Positions 34,550-42,530 of a stretch of DNA of 64,000 nt are shown here, in pieces. Within the stretch, counting starts at the first letter, position 1. Every line of letters begins with the position of its first letter. Made by a program: the position numbers and the translations under genes. The notes under the pieces were generated by a model that was not told the origin of the DNA, searched no databases, and worked only from the letters and a program-made list of their open reading frames with translations. The stretch comes from Streptomyces griseomycini (GTDB lineage Bacteria > Actinomycetota > Actinomycetes > Streptomycetales > Streptomycetaceae). The stretch spans positions 186,001 through 250,000 of the forward strand of contig NZ_JACHJI010000006.1 of assembly GCF_014203535.1 (NCBI RefSeq), read 5' to 3'.

Positions 34550-34765
34550 TCAGCAGCCCCAGCAGGTGACACAGGTCCAGTGGCAGGTGAGGCAGGTGTG
34601 GAAGGTGAAGGGCCGGTGGTCCCCGCCGAGGATTTCGGCGAGGTCGGTGTCGTCGCCGATGGCGCCGACCGTGCCGACCGGGTGGGTCGGCAACGCCGCG
34701 AGGTCGGCGTCGTCGAGGGTGGCCCGGAAAACCGGGTCCTTCCAGGCCCTGGCGACAGTGCTCAT
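34550..34765 (-). CDS. lanA: Class II lanthipeptide precursor (mersacidin-like leader)
   Basis: The 71-residue precursor has a leader MSTVARAWKDPVFRATLDDA through HPVGTVGAIGDDTDLAEILGG, the mersacidin/lichenicidin type with a double-Gly cleavage site for the LanT peptidase. The 23-residue core after GG starts DHRPFTFHTC and ends TCVTCWGC. It holds five Thr (core positions 6, 9, 12, 16, 19), five Cys (10, 13, 17, 20, 23) and no Ser. Four Thr-Cys pairs are separated by exactly four positions (6-10, 9-13, 16-20, 19-23), and the fifth (12-17) by five, so up to five methyllanthionines are possible. The ATG at 34765 follows GGAGAG. It is the first gene of a lanA-lanM transcript. I recall no described lantibiotic with this pattern. 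Confidence 0.92.
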   Translation of the reverse strand: MSTVARAWKDPVFRATLDDADLAALPTHPVGTVGAIGDDTDLAEILGGDHRPFTFHTCLTCHWTCVTCWGC

Positions 34766-34940
34766 GTCTGCTCTCCGATCAGTGCTCGATGAGGGAACGA
34801 TCGCGCGGCGAGAGGCCGCGATGACGAACCGGCAGCGGGACCCGAACCCATGACCAGGCGGGCGAACGGAGACCGCCTGCTGCCGACGGGACCACATTCG
34901 GCAGTCGCCACCCGGCCGGTCAACAGGGGAAGAAGCTCCG

Positions 34941-34980
34941 CCACCCGCAGCGAACCGACGCCGAACCGAGCGGAGACCAC
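34941..34980. promoter_or_regulatory. Phased direct repeats, likely SARP operator
   Basis: GAACCGA occurs at 34952-34958 and 34963-34969, exactly 11 bp apart, and the ACC core recurs in the same phase at 34943, 34954, 34965 and 34976. This matches the heptamer-every-11-bp layout of SARP sites. It lies in the 341-base spacer between lanA (187 bases away) and lanT (127 bases away), so it could drive either or both. Nothing else coding is seen in 34766-35106. Confidence 0.6.
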
Positions 34981-35106
34981 CAGGTCAACGCCGGCCAACC
35001 ACCGGAGGGCACTCTGGGCGTGCGGGATCCCGTCCCGCCGTGCGACGGGACTCGAACCGTCGGCCACGGACCTTGTGGTCAGTCGTGCAGCCAATGAGGA
35101 GGCGGA

Positions 35107-37263
35107 GTGCCGCGCGTCCCAGTGATCGTGCAGATGAGCAACACCGAGTGCGGACCGAGTTGTCTCGCCATGGTGCTCGGCGGCCTCGGCCGCGCGACGA
35201 AGGTGGGGGAGCTGCGTGCGCGCTTCGCGGCGGGGCGCGACGGCACGAGCGCCCGCCGCATCATCGAGGTGGCCCGGGACTACGGGCTGGCCGGGCGGGG
35301 ACTGCGCGTGAACGCGGCAGGGCTCGCCGAGATCCGCCTGCCCGCCATCGCCCACTGGGGCCAGAACCATTTCACCGTGCTGGAGAAGGTCGGGTCGCGC
35401 CGGATCCGGTTGGTGGATCCAGGGCGTGGCCGGCGGTCGCTGACCCACGAGGAGTTCTTCGCGGAGTTCTCGGGCAGTGTCCTCGAGTTCACCCCGGGCG
35501 ACACGATGCAGCGCCGGCGCCGTCGGCTTCGCGACCATCTGGCACTGCGGTTCCTGCGCGACCTGGTGGGACTCGCCCCGTACTTCATGCTGCTCGCGGT
35601 CGTGCTCTCGGGCCTGGTGCAGGTGCTCGGTCTCGCCTCGGCCTGGGCGACCAAGTACGGCGTGGACACCCTGGTCGGGCAGGGAGCGGACACACTGCCA
35701 CTGTTCGCGGTGGGCATCGGCGCGTACGTCGTGGCCCAGACGCTTGCCTCCCTGGCCCGGGGGATGGCACTGCTGGTGCTGCAACGACGTCTTGACGGCA
35801 GCCTGGGCGAGCGCTTCATGACCCATCTGCTGGGGTTGCCGTACGCCTACTTCCAGACCCGCGGCGTGGGCGATCTGATGAGCCGGCTGAGTAGCAACAT
35901 GGTCGTGCGCGACATGCTGACCTCGCGGCTCGCCTCGTTGCTGCTGGACAGCCTCTTCGTCGTCGTCTACTCGGCGCTGCTGGTGGCGATGAGCCCCGCG
36001 CACGCGGCCGTGGTCGCGGTGGTGGCCGGCGCCCAGGTCGGCATCGTGCTGCTCACCGTCCGGCCGGTGCACGAACGTGCCCAGCGTGAGCTGGCCGCCG
36101 ACGCCAAGGCGCAGAGCGGCGCGATCGACGCGCTGGCCGGTGCGGAGTTCCTGAAGAGTTCCGGCCTGTCCCACCCGGCGTTGCGGCGCTGGGTGCAACA
36201 GTTCGCCGAATCGGTGCGAGCGGGGTTCCACCGGCGGCAGCTGGACCTCGTCAACGAGTCGGCGATGGGCGTGTTCCAGGTCGCCGCGCCGCTCGTACTG
36301 CTGATCCTCGGGATCGTCCAGGTGACCGCGGGGCGGATGTCCCTGGGCACCATGCTCGGCCTCAACGTCTTCGCGGCTCTGTTGCTCGCGCCCGTCGGCC
36401 AGGTCATGGGGGCGTTGCGCTACCTGCAGACGATCGGCTCGCACCTGGAACGCATCTACGACGTACTGGACGAGGAACCCGAACCGACCCGTCCGCAGGC
36501 GCCGGGGCCGGTGGAACTGCGTGGCGGGATCGAGTTGCGCGGGGTCGGCTTCCGGTACGACCCCGGCGCCCCCCATGTGCTCGAGAACATCGACTTCCGC
36601 GTGACTCCCGGCTCTAAACTGGCCATCGTCGGCTCCACCGGTTCCGGCAAGACGACGCTGTCGCGGCTTCTCACCGGACTGCTGCGACCGACCGCGGGAA
36701 CGGTCCTGGTGGACGGCCGTCCGCTGGACGACTACGACCCCGAGGCGCTGCGCCGACGCTTCGGCGTGGTCACCCAGTTCCCGTACACCTTCGGCGGGTC
36801 GATCCGGGAGAACCTGACGCTCGGCCGCCCCGACGCCGGTGACGACGAGCTGCGCGAGGCGCTGGGCAAGGCGCGCTTCCTGGAAGACCTGGATCGCATG
36901 CCGATGGGTCTCGACACCGGCGTGGGCGAGGGCGGCGGAGCGCTCTCCGGTGGCCAGCGTCAGCGTCTGGCGATCGCGCGGGCCCTTCTCGCCGACCCCG
37001 ATGTGCTGCTGCTGGACGAGGCGACCAGCCACCTGGACACCCTGACGGAGGCGGCGATCGCCGCAGAGCTGTCGGCCACCGGCTGCACGCGGATCGTGAT
37101 CGCGCACCGGATCAGCACGGTGAGCGACGCCGACCAGATCCTGGTCCTCGACCACGGTGTGATCACCGAGCGCGGCGACCACCAGGAGCTGATGGCGTCG
37201 GGCGGACGATACGCCGCGTTGGTGCACCAGCAATCGGCACGGCTCACGGGGCGCGCCACATGA
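35107..37263 (+). CDS. lanT: Peptidase-containing ABC transporter LanT
   Basis: This 718-residue bifunctional exporter cleaves the leader after Gly-Gly and exports the core peptide. The N-terminal C39 peptidase domain has its catalytic Cys15 in SNTECGPSCLAMVLGGLG, the His in IAHWGQNHFTVLE and Asp in LVDPGRG. Six membrane helices follow (about 155-430), then an ABC ATPase with Walker A GSTGSGKTTLSRLL, signature LSGGQRQRLAIARALL, Walker B VLLLDEATSHLD and the H-loop IVIAHRISTV. The GTG at 35107 follows AGGAGG. It is divergent from lanA. No separate immunity transporter or protease is nearby, so export alone may protect the producer. Confidence 0.95.
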   Translation: MPRVPVIVQMSNTECGPSCLAMVLGGLGRATKVGELRARFAAGRDGTSARRIIEVARDYGLAGRGLRVNAAGLAEIRLPAIAHWGQNHFTVLEKVGSRRIRLVDPGRGRRSLTHEEFFAEFSGSVLEFTPGDTMQRRRRRLRDHLALRFLRDLVGLAPYFMLLAVVLSGLVQVLGLASAWATKYGVDTLVGQGADTLPLFAVGIGAYVVAQTLASLARGMALLVLQRRLDGSLGERFMTHLLGLPYAYFQTRGVGDLMSRLSSNMVVRDMLTSRLASLLLDSLFVVVYSALLVAMSPAHAAVVAVVAGAQVGIVLLTVRPVHERAQRELAADAKAQSGAIDALAGAEFLKSSGLSHPALRRWVQQFAESVRAGFHRRQLDLVNESAMGVFQVAAPLVLLILGIVQVTAGRMSLGTMLGLNVFAALLLAPVGQVMGALRYLQTIGSHLERIYDVLDEEPEPTRPQAPGPVELRGGIELRGVGFRYDPGAPHVLENIDFRVTPGSKLAIVGSTGSGKTTLSRLLTGLLRPTAGTVLVDGRPLDDYDPEALRRRFGVVTQFPYTFGGSIRENLTLGRPDAGDDELREALGKARFLEDLDRMPMGLDTGVGEGGGALSGGQRQRLAIARALLADPDVLLLDEATSHLDTLTEAAIAAELSATGCTRIVIAHRISTVSDADQILVLDHGVITERGDHQELMASGGRYAALVHQQSARLTGRAT

Positions 37264-37631
37264 CTCGAGGCGGACGGCTTCGAGGGATGGCTTCTTGACG
37301 TCCTCGGTGCCGTCGTGGACGGCGTCGACGGCGGCTTGGCGGATGAGGCCGGCGGGGCTTCCGGTGCGGCCGGCGGTGCGTCGGTGGAGGCGGGCAGCGT
37401 GGCGGGGAGGGTGCCGGATCTGTGGTCGGTGAGCCCTGACCGCACTTTCCGGACAGCGCTCGTCCCGGCCTCTCCCGGGCCCCTGAACCACCCCTCCCCG
37501 AGCCAGCATGGTGGCCGCGCGCATACCCAGCCCCCGAACTATGGGGCCCCGCCACATGTGCGCCTGACCTGCGTGTTTCTACGGTGTGCCGACACGTACC
37601 CGTCCCCACCGCACACGAGGAAGTGGCGCAC
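37264..37631. other. Gap after lanT with possible gene remnant
   Basis: No complete gene. On the minus strand at about 37265-37360 a short frame reads AGLIRQAAVDAVHDGTEDVK and KPSLEAVRLE, which resembles the end of TniB/IstB-like ATP-binding transposition proteins. The match is too short to be sure. The right end holds the GAGGAAG ribosome site of the next gene. Confidence 0.3.
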
Positions 37632-39017
37632 ATGGCCTCCCCAGCAACCGCTCCCCCGCCCCCCGGCAACCTCAAGCGCATCGTCGCCGCCTCCCTCATC
37701 GGCACCACCATCGAGTGGTACGACTTCTTCCTCTACGGCTCCGCCGCCGCGCTCGTCTTCAACGAGTTGTTCTTCCCGGACTCCGACCCGCTCGTCGGCA
37801 CGCTGCTGTCGTTCCTGACGTACGCCGTCGGGTTCGCCGCGCGGCCGCTGGGTGCGCTGGTCTTCGGGCACTACGGGGACCGGCTCGGGCGCAAGAAGCT
37901 GCTGGTGCTGAGCCTGCTGCTGATGGGCGGGGCCACCTTCGCGATCGGGCTGCTGCCCACGCACGCCACCATCGGCAGTGCCGCGCCCGTGCTGCTCACC
38001 GTGCTGCGGCTCGTCCAGGGGTTCGCACTGGGCGGCGAGTGGGGCGGTGCCGTGCTGCTGGTGTCCGAGCACGGGGACGCGCGACGACGCGGGTTCTGGG
38101 CCTCGTGGCCGCAGACGGGTGCGCCGGCGGGGCAGTTGCTGGCCACCGGAGTGCTGGCCCTGCTGACCGCCGTCCTGTCGGACTCGGCGTTCGGCTCCTG
38201 GGGCTGGCGGATCCCGTTCCTGCTGTCCGGCGTGCTGGTGATCGTCGGTCTGTGGATTCGTCTCTCCGTCGATGAATCGCCCGTGTTCAAGCAGGCGCTG
38301 GCCCATGCCGAGGCCCGCAAGGCGGACGCCGCCGCCGAACGGATGCCGGTCGTGGCCGTCCTGCGGCACCACTGGCGCGACGTGCTGGTCGCGATGGGCG
38401 CGCGCATGGCGGAGAACATCAGCTACTACGTGATCACCGCGTTCATCCTCGTGTACGCCACCACCTCGGCCGGCGTCTCGAAGCAGACCGCGCTCAACTC
38501 GGTGCTCGTCGCCTCGGCCCTCCACTTCGCCGTCATCCCGGCCTGGGGCGCGCTGTCGGACCGGATCGGCCGCCGTCCCGTGTATCTGATCGGCGCGGTC
38601 GGTGTGGGGCTGTGGATGTTCCCGTTCTTCGCACTGATCGACACCGGTGACTTCGCGAGCCTGCTCCTCGCGGTGACCGTGGGCCTGGTGCTGCACGGGG
38701 CCATGTACGCGCCGCAGGCCGCCTTCTTCTCCGAGATGTTCGCGACCCGGATGCGCTACTCCGGTGCTTCCATCGGCGCCCAGTTCGCCTCCGTCGCGGC
38801 GGGTGCGCCGGCCCCGCTCATCGCCACCGCGCTGCTCTCGGACTACGACAGCTCCACGCCGATCGCGCTGTACGTCATCGCGGCGAGCCTGCTGACGGTC
38901 GTCGCCGTGGCGGCGGCCAAGGAGACCCGGCACCGGGACCTGGCCGAGGTCGCCCCGTCCGGTGACGCGGGGGAGCCGGCCGGGATCCGGCCCGCGCGGG
39001 ACGCGCACACCGTCTGA
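37632..39017 (+). CDS. MHS-family MFS metabolite/proton symporter
   Basis: The 461-residue protein has 12 membrane helices and belongs to the metabolite:H+ symporter branch of the MFS (ShiA/ProP/KgtP relatives), which imports organic acids. Family hallmarks are the start ASLIGTTIEWYDFFLYGSAA, the loop GHYGDRLGRKKLLVLSLLLMG, and ALGGEWGGAVLLVSEHG. The second-half loop has LSDRIGRRPVYLIGA. The ATG at 37632 follows GAGGAAG. It converges on a PucR-type regulator that is followed by 3-hydroxybutyrate dehydrogenase, so hydroxybutyrate or a similar short acid is a sensible substrate; that is inference. Confidence 0.88.
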   Translation: MASPATAPPPPGNLKRIVAASLIGTTIEWYDFFLYGSAAALVFNELFFPDSDPLVGTLLSFLTYAVGFAARPLGALVFGHYGDRLGRKKLLVLSLLLMGGATFAIGLLPTHATIGSAAPVLLTVLRLVQGFALGGEWGGAVLLVSEHGDARRRGFWASWPQTGAPAGQLLATGVLALLTAVLSDSAFGSWGWRIPFLLSGVLVIVGLWIRLSVDESPVFKQALAHAEARKADAAAERMPVVAVLRHHWRDVLVAMGARMAENISYYVITAFILVYATTSAGVSKQTALNSVLVASALHFAVIPAWGALSDRIGRRPVYLIGAVGVGLWMFPFFALIDTGDFASLLLAVTVGLVLHGAMYAPQAAFFSEMFATRMRYSGASIGAQFASVAAGAPAPLIATALLSDYDSSTPIALYVIAASLLTVVAVAAAKETRHRDLAEVAPSGDAGEPAGIRPARDAHTV

Positions 39018-39068
39018 TGTCCTGACCCCGTGGGCCACCGGCCCCCGTGCGCCTCGCGCGTACGGGGG

Positions 39069-41057
39069 TCAGTGCGGTGCGGACGGCGGCGTCTTCGCCG
39101 ACAGCCGGTGCAGGCGCAGGGCGAGCTGGATCTCCAGCGCCCGGGCGGGGCTCTGCCAGTCCTCGCCGAGGAGGCGGCCGACGCGTTCCAGGCGCTGGGC
39201 GACGGTGTTCACGTGGACGTGCAGGTCGTCCTTGGTGCGGGCGGGGCTCATGCCGCTGGCGAAGTACGCGTCGAGGGTGCGCACCAGCTCGGTGCCGCGT
39301 CGTTCGTCGTACGCCACGACCTGGCCGATGGTGCGGTCGACGAAGCCCGCGATGTCCCGTTCACCGGCCAGCAGCAGTCCCAGGAAGCCGAGGTCCTCGG
39401 CGGCGGCGCCGTCGCCGCAGCGGCCCAGCCGCCGCAGGGCGTCGAGGCAGCGCCGGGCCTCCGCGTAGGCCGCCGCCACGGTGTCGGGGCGGGCGGTGAG
39501 GCGCCCGACCGGGGCGGACGCGCCGACGGTGACCGGCTCGTGGACGGCCGTGCCCAGGTGCCGGGCGGTGCGGCGGGCCAGGTCGGTGGCGGTGTCCCCG
39601 GGGGCGAGGGGCAGCAGCAGGACGGTGCCGCCGTCGCGGGCGGCGGCGAGGCCCTGCCGGGTGGCCGCGAGGTGCGAGGCCGCGGCCCACAGGCGTCTGC
39701 GGGCGTCCGCCTCCTGGTCCGCGTCGGCGGTGCCGCCCTCCAGCCGGGCCGCGAGCACCACGTGGGTGGCGTCGAGGTCGGCGTGCAGCCGGGCCGCGCG
39801 CTCGTGCAGCAGGCGCGGGTCGCGGTCGCGGGCATCGAGCAGGTCGTCGAGCAGCTCGCCGCGGACGCGCTGCTCGGCCTCGGCGGCGGAGCGCCGGGCG
39901 AGCAGCAGCAGCGAGGTGACCATGGCCGCGCGCTCCAGCGTGCGCTGGTCGACGGGGTCGAGGCCGGGGTGCCCGCGCAGGACGAGGGCGCCGAGGAGTT
40001 CGTCCCCGGCGGTCACGGCGGCGACCCAGTCGTCCCGGTGCCGCACCGCGTGTCCTTCCGCCCGCGAGGACTCGAGGGCCTGGGCGGGCGCCGCCGCGGC
40101 CTCGGTGAACTCGACCGTGCCGTCCAGGACCTGGGAGACGGCGGCGGCCACGTCGTGCACCCCGCCACCGCGCAGGACCAGCTCGGCCAGCCGGTCGTGG
40201 ACGTCCGAGGCGCGTTCGATGGCCCCGCTGCGGTCCTGGATGATCTCGTTGGCGCGTTCCAGGTCGGCGAGTGCCGAGCGGGTCTCGGCGAGCAGGTTGG
40301 CGGTGTCGATGGCGGCCGCGGCGAGGGCGGCGAAGGAACCGAGCAGGGCGATCTGCTCCCGTTCGAAGACCCGGGCCCGCCGGTCGGCGGCGAACAGGAC
40401 GCCGATGACGTGGTGCCCGAGCATCAGGGGCACCCCGAGGATGGCCACGAGCCCCTCGTCCCGCACGCCGGTGTCGATGGTGTGGGTGTGCCGGAAGCGG
40501 TCGTCGCGGAAGTAGTCGTCGGTGACGTAGGGGCGGGCGGTCTGGGCCACCAGGCCGCCGAGCCCCTCCCCCATGCCGAGGCGCAGCTGCTGGAAGCGGG
40601 CGGCGACCGAGCCCTCGGTGACCCGCATGTAGGTGTCGCCCCTGACCGGGTCGTTCAGGCTGAGGTAGGCGACGTCGGTGCCGAGCAGCGAGCGGGCGCG
40701 CTGCACGATCGCCTGGAGCACGGCGTCCAGGTCGCGCAGCCCGGCGAGGTCGTGGGCGGTCTCGAAGAGCGCGGACAGCTCGGCCTCCCTGCGGCGCCGG
40801 CCCTCCAGTTCCGAGCGGACGCGCAGGGCGAGCAGCTTGGCCTGTTCGAGCGCGGTGACGCGCTCGTCGGCCGTCCCCTCGGCACGGGCGAGCAGCACCG
40901 GCTGCTCGTAGGCCTCGGCGGGCGCGCCCCGGGCGAGCAGTTCCAGGAACGGCGTCTCGGCGCTGCCGGACGCGGAGCGGGTGCCGGGGCGTGCCCGGTC
41001 CGGCGTGACGGCGCCGGGGGCGGCGCGCTCGGCGGACTGCACGTGATCGCGGGACAT
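39069..41057 (-). CDS. GAF-PucR (CdaR-like) transcriptional regulator
   Basis: The 662-residue regulator has an N-terminal linker, a GAF sensor domain (about 85-260: ALFETAHDLAGLRDLDAVLQ, AYLSLNDPVRGDTYMRVTEG), a helical GGDEF-like middle region (CdaR type) and a C-terminal PucR helix-turn-helix (HTH_30: TLDAYFASGMSPARTKDDLH, VHVNTVAQRLERVGRLLGED). Such proteins activate catabolic genes when a metabolite binds. The ATG at 41057 was chosen; one six codons earlier is possible, and neither has a strong ribosome site. The next gene on the strand, upstream, encodes 3-hydroxybutyrate dehydrogenase; the MHS transporter lies convergently downstream. Confidence 0.87.
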   Translation of the reverse strand: MSRDHVQSAERAAPGAVTPDRARPGTRSASGSAETPFLELLARGAPAEAYEQPVLLARAEGTADERVTALEQAKLLALRVRSELEGRRRREAELSALFETAHDLAGLRDLDAVLQAIVQRARSLLGTDVAYLSLNDPVRGDTYMRVTEGSVAARFQQLRLGMGEGLGGLVAQTARPYVTDDYFRDDRFRHTHTIDTGVRDEGLVAILGVPLMLGHHVIGVLFAADRRARVFEREQIALLGSFAALAAAAIDTANLLAETRSALADLERANEIIQDRSGAIERASDVHDRLAELVLRGGGVHDVAAAVSQVLDGTVEFTEAAAAPAQALESSRAEGHAVRHRDDWVAAVTAGDELLGALVLRGHPGLDPVDQRTLERAAMVTSLLLLARRSAAEAEQRVRGELLDDLLDARDRDPRLLHERAARLHADLDATHVVLAARLEGGTADADQEADARRRLWAAASHLAATRQGLAAARDGGTVLLLPLAPGDTATDLARRTARHLGTAVHEPVTVGASAPVGRLTARPDTVAAAYAEARRCLDALRRLGRCGDGAAAEDLGFLGLLLAGERDIAGFVDRTIGQVVAYDERRGTELVRTLDAYFASGMSPARTKDDLHVHVNTVAQRLERVGRLLGEDWQSPARALEIQLALRLHRLSAKTPPSAPH

Positions 41058-41131
41058 GCTCACAGGATTCCTCATCCCACGGCCGCTCCGTCAGGCCTGT
41101 GGACAACTCGGCCGGGGCGTCGGCGGACGCC

Positions 41132-41932
41132 TCAGTGGGCGGTCCAGCCTCCGTCCAGGACCAGGGACGTGCCGGTCACGAAGGACGCCCGCGGGCCGCA
41201 CAGGTAGGCCACCGCCTCGGCGACCTCCTCCGGTTCGATGAGCCGTTTGACGGCGCTGTCCTGCAGCAGCACCTCGGACAGGACGCGTTCCTCGGGGATG
41301 CCGTGCGCACGGGCCTGGTCGGCGATCTGCCGCTCGACCAGCGGGGTGCGCACATAACCGGGGTTCACGCAGTTCGAGGTGACGCCGTGGGGGGCGCCCT
41401 CGAGGGCCGTGGTCTTGGACAGGCCCTCCAGGCCGTGTTTGGCGGCCACGTAGGCGGACTTGTAGGCCGAGGCGCGCAGACCGTGGACCGAGGACACGTT
41501 GACGACACGGCCCCACCCCTGGCCGTACATGTGGGGCAGGGCTCCGCGGATGAGCCGGAACGGTGCCTCCAGCATCACGGTGAGCACCGTGTGGAAGACG
41601 TCGGGCGGGAACTCCTCGATCGGGCGGACGAGCTGCAGTCCGGCGTTGTTGACCAGCACGTCCGTGCCGGCGGCGGCGAGCTCGGCGGCGTCCAGGTCGG
41701 TGAGGTCGAGGACGTGCGGCTCGACGGTGCCCCCGAGGCCGCGGGCCCCCTCGGCGAGCGCCTCCAGGCCTTCGGCGTCCCGGTCGACGGCTCTCACCTT
41801 GGCCCCGGCGGCCGCGAGCCGCAGCGCGCAGGCACGGCCGATGCCGCCGGCGGCGCCGGTGACGAGGGCGGTGCGGCCACCGAGGTCGAGCGGGGGGACG
41901 TGGGGGGCCGGGAGGGCACGGGACGCGGTCAT
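41132..41932 (-). CDS. 3-hydroxybutyrate dehydrogenase (SDR)
   Basis: The 266-residue short-chain dehydrogenase shows the NAD-binding TGAAGGIGRACALRLAAAG, the NNAGLQ motif, catalytic Ser in VNVSSVHGLRASAYKSAYVA with Tyr and Lys in YVAAKHG, and the HBDH-typical end LQDSAVKRLIEPEEVAEAVA, then GTSLVLDGGWTAH. It interconverts D-3-hydroxybutyrate and acetoacetate, feeding polyhydroxybutyrate or ketone-body carbon into central metabolism. It lies 74 bases upstream of the PucR-type regulator on the same strand. The ATG at 41932 has only a weak ribosome site. Confidence 0.88.
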   Translation of the reverse strand: MTASRALPAPHVPPLDLGGRTALVTGAAGGIGRACALRLAAAGAKVRAVDRDAEGLEALAEGARGLGGTVEPHVLDLTDLDAAELAAAGTDVLVNNAGLQLVRPIEEFPPDVFHTVLTVMLEAPFRLIRGALPHMYGQGWGRVVNVSSVHGLRASAYKSAYVAAKHGLEGLSKTTALEGAPHGVTSNCVNPGYVRTPLVERQIADQARAHGIPEERVLSEVLLQDSAVKRLIEPEEVAEAVAYLCGPRASFVTGTSLVLDGGWTAH

Positions 41933-41986
41933 GTCTCGACCCTAGGCAGCACCCGCCCCTCACCCCATGTGGTCACGCCCTACAGT

Positions 41987-42466
41987 TCAGCCGGTTCCAG
42001 TGGGGTCGAACCATGTGGGTGCGTCCGCCATGGCCTGCTTGATCCGGAAGCGGCCGAACTCGTCCAGCTCCGGCAGCGCGTCCACGGCGAACCAGCCGAC
42101 GTCCAGCGACTCGTCGTCGTTGACCCGTGCCGTCCCGCCGACGGCCCGGCAACGGAAGGTGATGTCCATGTACTGGCAGACGTCGCCGTTGCCGTACGTC
42201 ACCGGCTCCAGCGCCTGGACCAGCACGACCCGCTCGGCGACGCAGCGCACCGCGGTCTCCTCCTCGACCTCCCGCACCGCGCAGGCCGCGGGCTGCTCCC
42301 CCGGGTCGGGGATGCCGCCGATCACCGACCACCTGCGGGTGTCGGACCGGCGGTTCAGCAGCACTCTGTCCTCCTCGTCGAAGACGATCGCGGTGACTCC
42401 GGGGAGCCACAGCAGCTGGTGACCGGCGGAGGCGCGCAGGGTACGGATGAAGTCGGGAGTAGCCAT
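41987..42466 (-). CDS. Nudix hydrolase
   Basis: The 159-residue protein has the Nudix box GIPDPGEQPAACAVREVEEE with following TAV, fitting GX5EX7REUXEEXGU apart from T at the last G position. The N-terminal strand block WLPGVTAIVFDEEDRVLLNR and the closing GWFAVDALPELDEF are typical of the MutT-like group found widely in Streptomyces. It would hydrolyse a nucleoside diphosphate derivative with Mg2+. Substrate unknown. The ATG at 42466 is preceded by a GGGGG tract; the longer upstream frame overlaps the end of lnt and is unlikely. Confidence 0.88.
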   Translation of the reverse strand: MATPDFIRTLRASAGHQLLWLPGVTAIVFDEEDRVLLNRRSDTRRWSVIGGIPDPGEQPAACAVREVEEETAVRCVAERVVLVQALEPVTYGNGDVCQYMDITFRCRAVGGTARVNDDESLDVGWFAVDALPELDEFGRFRIKQAMADAPTWFDPTGTG

Positions 42467-42530
42467 GCCCCCGACCCTAACCGGCCGGTCAGGGCCCTCC
42501 CCGGCGTTTCGGGGATGTACGGCGGGCGTA

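Noticed and set aside
31504..34569. 1021-codon plus-strand frame opposite lanM
   Set aside because: LanM is confirmed by several catalytic motifs. The opposite frame is its shadow, with no recognisable domain.
35035..35085. tRNA-like T-arm (GGTTCGAGTCCCG on the minus strand) in the lanA-lanT spacer
   Set aside because: The flanking bases do not form a five-base T-stem with a seven-base loop, and no D-arm, anticodon arm or matching acceptor stem could be built. At best it is a tRNA fragment or chance.
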